Of a stretch of DNA of 64,000 bases, positions 1 to 17,025 are shown piece after piece. A program made the position numbers and the translations under genes. Each line of letters opens with the position of its first letter. Position 1 is the first letter of the stretch. Under the pieces are notes generated by a model. The model saw only the letters and a list, made by a program, of their open reading frames with translations. It was not told the DNA's origin and ran no database searches. The DNA is from Hemibagrus wyckioides. Taxonomy: Eukaryota > Chordata > Actinopteri > Siluriformes > Bagridae. The DNA is taken from NCBI RefSeq assembly GCF_019097595.1, contig NC_080710.1:16612780-16676779 (forward strand), read 5' to 3'.

Positions 1-175
1 TTCATTATTAAAAACACCTCCACATGATTCATTACTCTTGAATACATGTTTTGATATACATTCTTCTTCTTTTTATCTGTGAATGCTGATTAGAGAAACA
101 AGCAGATTTTTGTTGTTTTTTTTTACTTTTGAGATATGGTTCATTAACTTGTATGGATCTGACACGTTACAGCCT

Positions 176-440
176 ATGCAAATCAGCATTACATTTATGC
201 AAATCATGCAAATCAATTTATATTTTCCTCTCTTTCCCTAAACGACACAGAGCACTTATCCACACGCGAGTGCACAAGTGACAAAGGGTTTCAATTAAGC
301 GATAGAAAACCAGACTCCCTCATCTTCCTCTCAATCCAGCCATCAACAAAGCCCTTTTAATTAGTATTCATTAATTGTCGTGCTGTAAAATCTATTTATG
401 CCTGTTTTTATCAAGCCATCAAAGAGCTCACTAATTGCCT
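176..440. promoter_or_regulatory. candidate enhancer: three octamers plus homeodomain sites
   Basis: Three exact copies of the POU octamer ATGCAAAT lie at 176-183, 197-204 and 206-213. About 150 bases later come TTAATTAG (357-364), ATTAATTG (370-377) and CTAATTGCC (431-439), which are homeodomain-type cores. The segment between about 240 and 440 is non-repetitive and balanced in composition compared with its flanks. This is typical of conserved non-coding elements in introns near developmental genes. The motifs are seen directly; enhancer activity and conservation are inferred. Confidence 0.35.
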
Positions 441-1411
441 CATAATATGAGAAATAGATCCAGTACGTGTTGGACCTGTTTTAAAACAGCATTTCAAAGC
501 TGACAGAGGGAGTGAGGATTTCAAGTCTGGGATGCAACAATACCCACATTTAATATGGGAGCAGAACACCGGGACTAAACCCTGTATTTAATTTTAAATC
601 ACGAGATGATACTTAACGTAGAACCATGGAGAACAGTAGCTGTATATTTATTCTTGCATGATTTCTTTTGGGTTCTAGCATTTTTTTGCTTAGAACATTG
701 TCTTACTTTGACATGATGTCTCTCTTACTTTTGGAACAAACTATTATTTCCACTGGTGCCTCATACATTTCTGAAAAAGCAATGAGAGGTTCTATATGCC
801 TTTAAAATACAACACTCCATTATATCATGACAGATGACAGTGCTCTCGCTTCTGTTGTGAAATCAGAAAATGAAGTGCTGTGTGTCCATGCCACATCCAC
901 ACGCGAGTGAGCAAGAGGCAAATGCCAACAAGTTAATTAAATGTCATGCCAGCCTTCTAGCACTGGCTTCAATGTGCTGTATGAAGTGTTATCATATGAT
1001 CACTGTGCTCACTTCAAATTCATTTCGTCTTGAAACAGTATGGAAAATGATTAAGGTCATTAACGGTCAGAGAAACAAGAACTGTGTAATAGAATATCCA
1101 AACTGCTTATATGAGTCGCTCATTTGTAGTGTTTCACTGTGATAAGAATGAGCACGAGAGACACACAGAGGGTTAAGTGTACAGGTTAATTTCTATATCA
1201 CGCACAGGAGTTATTGTAATTCATGTTCTGTAGCACCATTTCCATCAGATTTACTACAGGACTTAACCAGAGAATGTTTCAAGCTTAGTAATATTTGTTA
1301 GAACCAGACAGTGCTTAATAATTAGACTAAGAAACATAAGCAGATATGTAGAGGTGTATTGATCAGCTGGATCTGCCTCACTGAGCTGTATAGGGCAGTG
1401 ATTCAAGTTCA

Positions 1412-1413
<2 letters not shown>

Positions 1414-1456
<43 letters not shown>
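1414..1456. repeat. (TA)n microsatellite
   Basis: Uninterrupted TA dinucleotide run of about 43 bases. It abuts the left side of an interspersed repeat fragment. Confidence 0.98.
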
Positions 1457-1459
<3 letters not shown>

Positions 1460-1484
1460 CACGAGCGTCAAATCATATCCGGAA

Positions 1485-1665
1485 AGTGCAGGTGTGGGGG
1501 CAGGTTTTCATTCCAGCCAAGCAAAAACCCACATCCTGAGTCTATTGAAAGCCAAGATCAACTGATTAAGCAGGTGGAATCAGGTGTGGCTACTGCTTGA
1601 TCGGAATAAAAACCTGTACCCATACTGACCCTTCCCAGATAAGATTGGACACCCCTGGTCTGGAG
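1485..1665. repeat. interspersed repeat fragment
   Basis: The text resembles a dispersed fish repeat I recognise by phrases such as GCAGGTTTTCATTCCAGCC and TTGGACACCCCTGGTCT near its two ends. No coding capacity is visible. The family could not be named without a repeat library. Confidence 0.4.
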
Positions 1666-3119
1666 TGTGCTATTCTGCTTATACACAGCAATTTGCCAGT
1701 GATTACAGTGCTTAATGTATTAACCCATAGCACATTTTAATGATTATAGTCAAAGTGTAATGTTGTGGAGGTTAGTTTTCTTACAGCATAACTACAATAC
1801 ACAGTCATTTCCTCACCAGCATCTTTCTCTCTTTCTATCTCTCAGAAAAATGCAGCGTGTTATTGTACCAGAATGTGTAAACTGCATTGTCCTAAAGACT
1901 TTCCTGTACTGGGGAGCTTTACAGAGCAGCATGGCTGTTTCAAAGTGCTGACACTCCAGACATCATCCATAAATGTTACATGTTTCTGCATCATCAGTTA
2001 TAGGTTTTTCTTTATTAAACAAAACATGGTCTTATTAAATACAAGTAGCTCTATAAATAATTTCAACTTAGCCCTAATGTGTTCGGTCATTGGAAAGTTC
2101 AGAAATCGAAAGATTTATATAATGGAAAAAAAATCCAAGACTATGGAGACAAAGGTTTAAGTTATTCATGTTCATAGAAATGATGAGGATTTGAGCTTTG
2201 AGCAGCTGCCAGGGATTTGGAGTGGTCAGATAAAGCTGCATAGGTGTAAAGCTCCATATACACATGCTGCAAACCATATTTCAAGCTTGTCAACTGGGAC
2301 TGCACTACATTACCTTAACACTAGGATTTAGGCTTTGTCTTCTTATAAGCAGCTTATTTTAAATCCACTCTGCTTTTACCACTCTGTGTTTTTTGTAAGC
2401 ATGTGCACAAGTTACCGGGTTCAGTGTCCAGATCCTCTTGTCTCTGTCTTCATGTTATTCCTGGTCATGTTCATAGCAGATCCTCTAAATACATTATCTA
2501 TGTCTAAATCTATTGTATAAATGTGCTAGTTTTTTCCCCCTTTGTGTATGAAAATTGATGCTGGGAGAGGAATTCTTTTCTTTTTGCGATTTTTAAGCAG
2601 CTTAGCCCTTATATTCATGTTGACTTCAGTCCGCCTTCTGAGCATGTGATATTGTGCTTGCCAGTGCAGTATCCTTCTCACTCTGTATTGTTCTTCCCCT
2701 GTATTGGGCCCCTAAGTATACAAAGCAAAATGGTTTATTTTCCTCATTTTTAATGAACCCTCAACTCTCCCTGATCAGTGTTTTGCAGCTGATTGCTGGA
2801 AATCTGTCATTATTAACTCTGTTCTACTTGCTAGCAATTGAAGCTTCATATCTCCCATGTTAACAGCTTCAGCTTAAAAGTAAATATTTTTTTCTGTATA
2901 TTAGCAAATATATTTTAAATTCTTAAACTAGTTCTGAATCTGATGTTATGAGTTTTTCTGTACAGTGTTTGTTACTGTCATTTTTTAATGAGTGCATGAC
3001 AGGCTACAATACATGTACTTTTACCATGAGGTTTTTGCTAGGAAGTTCCCATGCATTATCCTACCCAAGCAAATCACAATAAACAGGAATAGTATGTTCA
3101 CGGATCAGTCAGTTTCAGT

Positions 3120-3320
3120 TATTGGACAGGTCCAGGGTTCAAGTCTGATCTCAGGGGTGTGAGTGATTATGTGCTTTATGTTTATGTGCTTGCTGTGGGT
3201 TTCTGCCCACTGCTCCAAAGCATGCATGCTGTCTCACACCCAGTGTTCCTGAGACAGGCTGTGGCTTCACCATAACTCTGATCTAGATAGAGTGGATCTG
3301 TCTACCACAGATCACTCAGA
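3120..3320 (-). repeat. decayed dispersed repeat (same family as 28571)
   Basis: The phrases around 'GTGGGTTTCTGCCCACTGCTCC' style sequence, the 'heading' text near 3130-3160 and the GTGGCTTCACCATAACTCTG stretch near 3260 read like a degenerate, reverse-oriented copy of the repeat found at 28571-28815. Divergence is high, so the boundaries are approximate. Confidence 0.3.
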
Positions 3321-4419
3321 TCCAGTTATTTACACAGAATGGCCATTTTCTGAGTTACATTATGGCTAATGAATGATAAATAATGATGCAGAATGTGCAC
3401 AGACAAAGAAAAGTGTGTGTGTGTGTTGTAGATTACGCTAGAGATCGAATGAAAGCAAATGCAGTAAGAGTTGTGTACTGTATTAGGAAAGAAGGGTTTT
3501 GAGTGGTATTGAGGACAGGAAGAAGTCGAAGCTGCGTATCTCCCCCAGGTCCATAACACTGTTGCCTAGTAACAGGTGCTTCGTGAGGCAGACTCGGGTG
3601 ATGACATCAGAGATCAAAGCCACAAAGCCTCTGCACTGTCATAAGCTCTAATTACCCATTAAGTTCCTATAGTTCCTATAGACACTTATTAATGTGTTTT
3701 TCTACACAGGTACATTTATGATAGAACTAAAAAATTCTGAAAGCAGAAAAATGTCCGTTTTGTGTGATGAGTACACGATGACGCTGTTGTGTTAACAATA
3801 ACACAAAATTGGTGATAGATTATTGGTCTATTGTGTTAATGTACTGAATGTTAAAGGTAACACACAAACACAGCGTAGTGCTCAGGTCACTGAGGTAAGG
3901 TGTAGTTGGAGGATCCCTTTGAGGGCTCTTCAGAAGATAAACATCATGGATGATGATTATTAGGCCTGCCAGTCACCTAGAGCTTCTGATCCACTGAATC
4001 AATGGGTTACACAGTTGCTGTCTTTATAAGAGATGTGTGTGGTGGTGTGGGAAAACCCAGGCAGATGTTGCTGCAACTGAATTCTGAAATTGTTTTATTT
4101 ACACTCTTTACCCTGGCTGTTTCCTGCCAAGACGATGTTAGGCAGATGTGGCTGCAGAAAGGCAGGTTTTAAGATGGACATAATGTTCATAGTTATATTT
4201 ATTATTTTACATTTTATTTATTACAACTGACACTAATACAAATTAAATCAAGATATAGCAGTTGCTTTTAAACAACCTATGTGTTAGTGAATTTGGAAAG
4301 GAAGCTTTGTCTTTAAATGCAATTTTCTTTCATTTCACCTGTGAGATTAACCATGTGATGGAAACAGACCTTACGTTACTCTTGGCGTGTAAACTTTTAT
4401 TTCATCTTTCCCCACACAG

Positions 4420-5708
4420 ATGGGTACCATGGACAGCGCAGGCTGGGCTACAGAAGGAGGTCAGAGCCTGGTGCAAGCGCTCCGAAAGCTGGCCCATGGT
4501 AACAGGTGAGGTAGCACAGGGAAGCAAGCTTTCATCCCCCCCCTTCCACCTTCCAGTGTTTCAACCCGGCTTTAGTCTCTCAGAGAGACCTTGTGATTTG
4601 ATCCATTTTTTTTGTCAGAGGCCAAGGCGCACTTGTGTGATGAGGGCTTCCTTGAGCTGTTGCCTCTCCCAGAGATTGATACAAGCCTATTGTTTGGACA
4701 CTCTTGGCTGCCTCCATCCCCCCACCCTTTCCTCTGCTACCCGTTTGAAGTTGTCCAACCATGCTTTAGTTGAAACGAGGGAGTAATCTGTACTGCACTG
4801 TATTATTGGCACACTGTCAGTACCAGTCACCATTCTCCTAATGAATGAGTTATGCTACAGCAAGTATTAAAATAAAACTGCTCATTGAATTAATGTCTTC
4901 ATGCTCCCAAGTGATGCAACAGAAAAGCATTCTTCCTTATCATCAGACAATAAGTTAAAGTCCTGACAGTGCCACAGCCATCTGTTCGTGAGAGTGCAAG
5001 AGACTAACACTGGCTCTGGTCGCTGGGTAGATGAGAGCTTTACTTTGTCCCGTCACTCAACAGTGTTCATCTGTGAGCTTGCTTATGTGGAAAAGGGAAG
5101 GTGTCACTGGCTCGGGATTAACCAAATGCTGAACTGGAAGTTTATATTTTCACTGGACTTGATCTATAAGATTTTCCCCCAGCTGAATGCAGTAATTATT
5201 TACTACTGAGCACAAGCAGTTGTATTACTTTTGAGTACAGGACAACTTCATGCAGTATTTAATACCACAGTGTACATTAATAATACAGAGGCACAACATG
5301 TATCTTAAGTAGGCCTGTGCTTCTTCTAATTACATTCATACAACTTTCAGCCGATGTTCATGACATTTTGTTTCACAAATTCTTCAAATAATTAAATAAG
5401 TTTAGTTGCAAGGTAATAAGATTATATGCAAGCAAAATTTTAAAACCTGCTATGAGCTCAATGGGCAAATTTGCCCAATTTTATTGATTCTTAGGCACCC
5501 AAGCCTGCCTTCTTTTTGCCTTCAAATCTTTTCTGTAACAGAAGTTAAGAATTCCTTTCATCTAAACTCAATGCGGTCATTTTCTAGGTCTCAGCCAGAC
5601 ACTGCAGTAGGGTCACTAGCTGCTGAGATTTTGAAAGGAGTTGGATACCAAGATGGGACAGGAACCAGGAGTACTAGTGAAGCTTCTCTCCCAATGCACT
5701 TAATGTAA
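4420..5708 (+). CDS. ulk4: C-terminal two exons of a gene convergent with ctnnb1, probably ulk4 (partial)
   Basis: Exon 4420-4505 follows a pyrimidine tract ending CACACAG and is followed by GTGAGG. It reads 28 codons plus two bases, including ATEGGQSLVQALRKLAHG. Exon 5588-5708 follows TTTTCTAG. Its first base completes an AGG codon, then it reads SQPDTAVGSLAAEILKGVGY and further, ending at TAA 5706-5708. The phases fit exactly (2+1) and the other frames of the first exon are less plausible. A poly(A) signal lies 67 bases after the stop. I do not recognise the peptide itself. The ulk4 name rests on synteny: in human, the ULK4 pseudokinase gene ends tail-to-tail with CTNNB1. If correct, this is the last ~68 residues, after the helical repeat region. 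Upstream exons lie outside the window. Confidence 0.5.
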
Positions 5709-5774
5709 CTTCTTTTGTATGTCTTTTTTTAGTGGCAGCAACATTTCAATGTAATGTGTACCATTCATTGTGTA

Positions 5775-5780
5775 AATAAA
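5775..5780 (+). terminator. poly(A) signal AATAAA of the plus-strand gene
   Basis: Canonical AATAAA 67 bases after the stop codon of the plus-strand terminal exon. Cleavage would be expected near 5795-5805, leaving about 400 bases to the ctnnb1 3' end. Confidence 0.55.
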
Positions 5781-5799
5781 TTATAAAACACTTGCTTTT

Positions 5800-6205
5800 C
5801 CAAAGTCTCAGTACTCAACAAAGAACATGAAAGCTAAACATTTGTGTTGCTGTAAATCAATACATCCACATCAATACTGCCCAAGCTTTTTTTCGGCTAG
5901 ATTCATGTATATAGTCAGGACCATTCATTTTGTGGGCCCTACAGAACCCCAAACTCCACATCTGTGTGTTTTGCCTGCTCTAGCACACTCCTGTCAACTC
6001 AAAGGGGTAAGTTAGAGCTTGGTTAAAGCTGGTATGAGCAAAACATGCACTTAAAGCAGGGAAAAAAAACACTAAAATCTGGACAGGACAGATACAAGGG
6101 TTGTAGAAGCTCTTAAATTTTAAATGACATGTTTAAGGCATTAAAAAAATATATATGTGTTTTTAGAAAGCTAAATTCACTGGTTTGTCAAATTTACTAG
6201 ACAAA
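5800..6205. other. intergenic gap between two convergent 3' ends
   Basis: About 400 bases between the inferred cleavage sites of the plus-strand gene and ctnnb1. No repeat or gene was seen. It contains short A and T runs only. Confidence 0.5.
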
Positions 6206-6227
6206 TGAAATGAAGTTTGTCCATTAT

Positions 6228-6233
6228 TTTATT
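6228..6233 (-). terminator. ctnnb1: likely poly(A) signal of ctnnb1
   Basis: TTTATT on the plus strand reads AATAAA in the ctnnb1 direction. It lies just past the stretch resembling the human 3' UTR. It is the first canonical signal after the conserved block, so the transcript probably ends near 6200-6218. The position equivalent to an internal human AATAAA reads TGATCAAG here and is not a signal. Confidence 0.55.
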
Positions 6234-6448
6234 TAGCCACATCATAACCATGTCTCCAATAAACACAGCAGGCTACAATAATAAGGGGATCATTTCAAAA
6301 CCTTCTACAGCTACCATCAAAAGAGAACTTAAAAAAAAAATAAAGAAGAAGAAGTGCCCCCTTGATTGCAGACCCTTTTGCGACACCGGAAACAGTGATC
6401 TTGTTAAAGCAAGAAAGCTGGGTTTTGGACCATTTCTTCCATTCTTGG

Positions 6449-6512
6449 TTTTATACAAAAGCTACACAATGTTACACTTGATCAGAATACAATTCAATTA
6501 GTGTTCTACACC
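6449..6512 (-). promoter_or_regulatory. ctnnb1: deeply conserved 3' UTR block of ctnnb1
   Basis: In the ctnnb1 direction this reads GGTGTAGAACACTAATT, then AGTGTAACATTGTGTAG, then CTTTTGTATAAAA, close to the human 3' UTR as remembered. Such conservation between fish and mammals in a UTR suggests RNA-binding-protein or microRNA sites, or control of stability. Which factor acts here cannot be read from this sequence. Confidence 0.6.
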
Positions 6513-7143
6513 ATAAACTTGATAAAATCTTAATTGATGGAGGATTACCACTATAATTTAACACTATGCAAGAGATTTGAAAAGAATACAAAAATTACTG
6601 CAAAATAAAAGACAGGTGTCAAAGCAAGCTAATTAAGTACCATTAGACTACAGAATCTTTTAAAAAAAGTAATGTAAAAAGAAAAAAAAATTACAGGCAA
6701 GGCTAAGGTTTAAAATTCCATTTTATGATCCACTTCTTGAGCTTTCTTTGAGTAATCCGCCCACTGAAACTCCTCTGCGGTTAAAACTCCCACCAGTGAG
6801 GACCAGAACAAAAAAAAAAAATTTACTTGCTCGTGTTCCCATAGGAAACTCAGCTTGTATTAGTGTCAGGCACTTCCAGAGAAACTAGCCCACTCTCTTG
6901 AGACCGCTCAGCAACTCTTCAGGCCAAATCACAATGCAGGTTCATTCGGATCAGACAATACAGCTATGGGACAAAAGAAACACTGTTATTAGTCAGGAAT
7001 CACACACGTCAGAGTGCCATAACTTCACTTTCAGATTAGTTGTGCTAACTGCATGCCTTGCATCATGATGCTTAAGCACTGAACAAACCCAAAAAGCCAT
7101 TCACGTTTGGTTGAGTTAGTGCCTCACCTAAAAAGTTCTTTAT

Positions 7144-13468
<6,325 letters not shown>

Positions 13469-13481
<13 letters not shown>

Positions 13482-13519
13482 GTTCCTCGCTCAGCCTGCC
13501 GCCAGCACAACTTTCTAAT
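13469..13519 (-). other. ctnnb1: ctnnb1 exon 2 with the start codon
   Basis: Acceptor TTTGTTTCAG ends at 13520. About 38 bases of 5' UTR follow, then ATG at 13481-13479 in context GGAACATGG and 13 coding bases up to the donor GTAAGT. An alternative AG five bases downstream (ATTAG) could also serve as acceptor. The T before the donor completes TCT, giving MATQS, where human has MATQA. Confidence 0.85.
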
Positions 13520-15153
13520 CTGAAACAAACAGACACAGTTAATTTCACACTCAGTGGTGACACACTAATTCAGACATGAATGTTACTGCCTGCTCAACTC
13601 AGAGCAAATATCAGCACGTATGTTCAGAGAAGGATGAACTGGATCCAAATATGTCTGAAACCATCCTTGCACAGTTATATTTATTAATACAACAGGTCAC
13701 AATGTTTATTTTGTGATCTCAGAATTTGTCTAATTAGCCGACAGTGAAAACTGGCATTGTCTAATTTTATATTGATCAAATGAATAACCAAACAACTCAC
13801 ATCCTACAGTGAAAGATGTTTTCACATCACTAATTAAGGAAGGGCTGAGCACTTAGGCAAGCTCCATTTTGTGCTGTTAGAACATTAAACTCCTACAGGG
13901 TCAATGTGTTCAAGCCATTTACTTCCTATTACCCATAAACAGCATTTAACACCTACTGAAACTCGATGGCATTCAGTTACATACTCCACAGGGGCTCAGT
14001 GTTGCTCGCCTCCTACACAATTACCATAACATAAGCCCCAATTGTGCCTTCTCTATGCAAATAGGAACAAACTCTTCCCAAGTTACTGAGCAAAATTCTG
14101 AACCTATGTATTAAATTTTGATTCAGGATAAATTAAGTTACACACAGCCAGCAGATTTATATAGAATAATAGCAACAGAAACATTGAAGTTAAATGGCAA
14201 ATCTCACTAATGTGAATAGATTAAACATGCAGTAAGAGTTAAACTACACAGCTCTGCCAAAACTAGTTCAACAGTCCTCGGCTCTACATCTATGACTGCC
14301 TTCTTCTGTCTGTGTTTGATGGAGCTGTGTGTATTACAGTGCTACTCGGTCTCGGACTGCTGAGAGGAAACAGCAGCAAGCAAATGGCTCAAACTGCAGG
14401 TTCCAACATCTGGAATCAATTGTGGCAATAGTCAGCAGCATGGAGGCCTTACCCACTGAGTGGCATGACTTACACTCGCACGCAATGAGGTCTGAGCCAA
14501 AAAAAAAAATCGTACAGCCTTTAAAAATCATGTACAAGACAAGCAAGATGCAGAATAGCATTTTTAACAACAGCTAAAGCTTTGTTTCTTTAGCAACACA
14601 GCTAAGGTTTAACATACTGCTGCAGAAGAGGAAAAACATGAAAGTATTTGTAGCAACCTACACAAGAAAAAAAAAAAATCAATTTCCACTTGCATGGTTA
14701 TTTTCTGCTGGCTGGTCAGCGTGAACTGAGCTTTACATTGCCGCCTCTTATTAACGGTCCATTTTAATCTATGTAGTCTATGCACACCTTGCTTTCAAAT
14801 CAGATCTGTATCACATTATGAATACAAAAATTAAGTTAAAACAGAGGTGAATTGTTCAGCACACCAAGAAAATTGCTTGGCAAAACAGGACTGCCAGGAA
14901 TCCACGGTCTTGTTTACTACCCTTCCATAGGGTCTGGAAAAACCGGCCTAGTTGGGAGCTACGCTTGTAATGTTGGGGTGTCTGTTGGTTTAAAACTGAT
15001 TCCAAATTTCCAACACGTACCATATAATGACCAACAGAATGCTACCACCAACTAACCAGATAAAGAAAAAATCAGTAAATGTAAAGGGGAAATTCATTTC
15101 AAAACATTGCTGGTTGCATTTTTCCATAAAACTCCTTCAGCAGTGGAGTACAC

Positions 15154-15201
15154 AAACAGTCCGATAATACTGGTAAATAAATAAAACAGTCCGATAATAC
15201 T
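15154..15201. repeat. direct repeat, 18 bp, two copies 30 bp apart
   Basis: AAACAGTCCGATAATACT occurs at 15154-15171 and again at 15184-15201, exact copies separated by 12 bases that include a short AATA run. It looks like a small local duplication inside ctnnb1 intron 1. Confidence 0.93.
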
Positions 15202-15810
15202 CTTCTTCCACTTTAAGCGTAGTTTCGGTTCTGTGTCCTATAACAAGTACCTCCAACTCACTAATTAAATACCAGTACCTTATACAAAAAAGGAACACAC
15301 TTTATACAAGATTGCAACAATCACCACCAAATAATTTACAAGAAATAGGCTGTGATTTGAAATGGAACATGATTCAGCTCCAGAAAAACTGAATTAAAAA
15401 AAACAATATTAAAAAATATATATTACAGGATTGTTGTAGCTGGCAATAAACCTGTTGGGTAAACAGGCAGATAAAGAACAGTATATAAAATTTATAAAAT
15501 CTGTGCGGTTAAATCATGAAATGTAAACACACATTAAACACGCCTGTAATGCGACTCCATCTAACGACAATACTAAAGAAACCAAAGAAAGTCAATTTAG
15601 TTGAACTGAATGCAGTACTAACCCTGAACACACACACACCACGCCGTGATTACTGACCTGCACAGCTGAAGTCAGAGTGTGTTAACAGTAATGAGGGATC
15701 CCTTTTTTCCCCTAACAAGTCCCTGCACAATGCAGGCAAAAATAATCATCTAGTGCTGTTTTTCCTGTTCAGTGGAAATCCTGTGTGAGTCTCCAACTTC
15801 TGCCAGAGCC

Positions 15811-15870
15811 TCAATGCTCCTCAGCTCTCCTCAAAGCTCTTCAGCTCTCCTCAATGCTCCTCAGCTCCCA
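15811..15870. repeat. minisatellite, three 20-bp units
   Basis: Units TCAATGCTCCTCAGCTCTCC, TCAAAGCTCTTCAGCTCTCC and TCAATGCTCCTCAGCTCCCA follow one another without a gap. Copies 1 and 3 share more than either does with copy 2. The C/T-rich strand bias continues for about 60 bases to the right. Located in ctnnb1 intron 1. Confidence 0.95.
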
Positions 15871-16825
15871 CTGCTCATGGAGTCAGGTTTCACTCTCAGG
15901 CTCCTCCTCGACTTCCTCTCCAACCACAGCGGCCAAAACTACACTTTAAAACCCTTTGTTTGTAACTGGGGGATGGTATATAGGAATGGGAAAAATTTCT
16001 TTTTCGTAACATTAGCTATATACATAGATTTTTTAATATCCGAAACATCCCCCACAATGTTACATATTACGATTATAACAGTTAGATTAGGATATGAATC
16101 TAGGTTTAATAAAACGCTGGAAATCTAGGTTTCAATAAAACTAAAAACAAACATGATAAAACTCCACATATGGCCGCACAAGGAAGATATTAGAGAATAT
16201 TGTTAATGTAATTATTTGGTCTGTAGAGTGGCTGAAGTGTGGAGTAAAGTGGAGAGAGTTGTTGGTGTTGAGGAACAGCTCCATGTCCGCTCAGGTCAAA
16301 GCAAAGTGTGCTTCAGGGGCAAAAAAGTAACAAATCTAACGATATCGTCTAACGTTTAAACGTTCACTCAGCACCACTGGCTAAACAGTATCAAATTGTG
16401 GCTGGATAAATAAACATATACCCTTTCAAATCCACTTTATTACAACAATTAAAATAATTCGGAGCAGCAGGGAAGCGCGTCCTATCCACCATAATCTTCC
16501 AAACATAGCTGCTAGCCAACTAGCAGGCAAACCCGCTCGACAGGGTGCGAAGCCACACCACCTTTAGGCTAAACACTAAAAAATAAAACATTTAAATAAT
16601 TACATACGCAAACCCCGTCAATAGCTAGCATACTTCGATGAATAAGGCGTACTGAACTGGACACTCGGTCAGCTAGCCATTTAGCTAACGCGTTGCTGCT
16701 GCAAGAACACACACGGGACAAATCGGCATGACCAAAAAGCTGGGACGGCTAACGTTAGCTCACTTACCGACATAACCAAGACGTTACATTAGAATTAACG
16801 CTTTACATCACGAAGCGACACTTAC

Positions 16826-16988
16826 CTGCGTCAAAGGATGCCTATTCCTTCGTCGGGTGTCAGTTTACAGTCAAGAATTTACGCTACAATCCGGGAAAAC
16901 GTGTGCAAACCACCCGCAGTACACTCCACCGCCTCCGCGGAAAAAGGAGTAAGATATCCTAGCTTCTCCCGCAGCGCGCAAAGTAAGA
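16826..16988 (-). other. ctnnb1: ctnnb1 exon 1 (non-coding)
   Basis: The donor reads GACGCAG then GTAAGTG, with the exon ending at 16826. The exon is GC- and CpG-richer than its surroundings, as expected for a housekeeping-type first exon. The start is inferred from the TATA-like box about 30 bases upstream and is approximate. There is no ATG in frame with the CDS across the splice. Confidence 0.68.
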
Positions 16989-17025
16989 TGGCGTCAAACC
17001 ATTAGAACGAGCCATTATAAAAACT
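16985..17025 (-). promoter_or_regulatory. ctnnb1: ctnnb1 core promoter: TATA-like box and YY1-type site
   Basis: In the ctnnb1 direction TTTTTATAATGG (17025-17014) is a TATA-like element. About 25-30 bases downstream GACGCCATCTTAC (16995-16983) carries the YY1 core (AAGATGGCG on the plus strand at 16985-16993), a motif often sitting at transcription starts. The human promoter has a comparable TTATAAGAGC and GCGCCATTTTA arrangement as I remember it. The exact start site is not established. Confidence 0.55.

Larger units (their letters stand above)
1..4419 (+). other. probable intron of the plus-strand gene (ulk4?)
   Basis: No exon with good splice sites and an open protein-like frame was found here. 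The stretch lies upstream of two plus-strand terminal exons and so is probably intronic. It holds a motif-rich block near 176-440, a TA microsatellite, two decayed interspersed-repeat fragments, and otherwise unremarkable AT-rich sequence. The open frame around 1835-2160 follows a pyrimidine tract and AG but has no matching donor, so I do not call it an exon. Confidence 0.4.
6210..6963 (-). other. ctnnb1: ctnnb1 terminal non-coding exon (3' UTR)
   Basis: After the stop codon the last coding exon continues to 7128 and ends TTTTTAG followed by GTGAGG. An acceptor TTGTCCCATAG ends at 6964, so the 3' UTR holds a 164-base intron (6964-7127). The exon from 6963 downward closely resembles the human CTNNB1 last exon as I remember it: TGCATTGTGATTTGGCCTG, then GTGCCTGACAC, then CTGAGTTTCCTATGGGAACA, then GTTCTGGTCC, then TTAGCCTTGCCTG. 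The 5' boundary is firm; the 3' end depends on the AATAAA at 6228. Confidence 0.8.
13520..16825 (-). other. ctnnb1: ctnnb1 intron 1
   Basis: About 3.3 kb between the non-coding first exon and exon 2. It contains a 30-bp-spaced direct repeat (15154-15201), a three-copy 20-bp minisatellite (15811-15870) and poly(A) runs. Composition becomes less AT-rich with more CpG from about 16450 towards the promoter. First introns often carry promoter-proximal control elements. No open frame here looks like an exon. Confidence 0.8.

Noticed and set aside
1835..1960. Possible upstream exon of the plus-strand gene after TATCTCTCAG
   Set aside because: A decent acceptor but no donor at a sensible distance, and the peptide is not convincing.
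4262..4786. 174-codon plus-strand open frame across 4420-4505
   Set aside because: It reads the inferred exon in another frame and runs through both splice sites. The exon frame proposed instead joins in phase with the next exon.
15772..16128. 118-codon plus-strand open frame
   Set aside because: It lies in ctnnb1 intron 1, is built partly from the 20-bp minisatellite, and has no gene signals.
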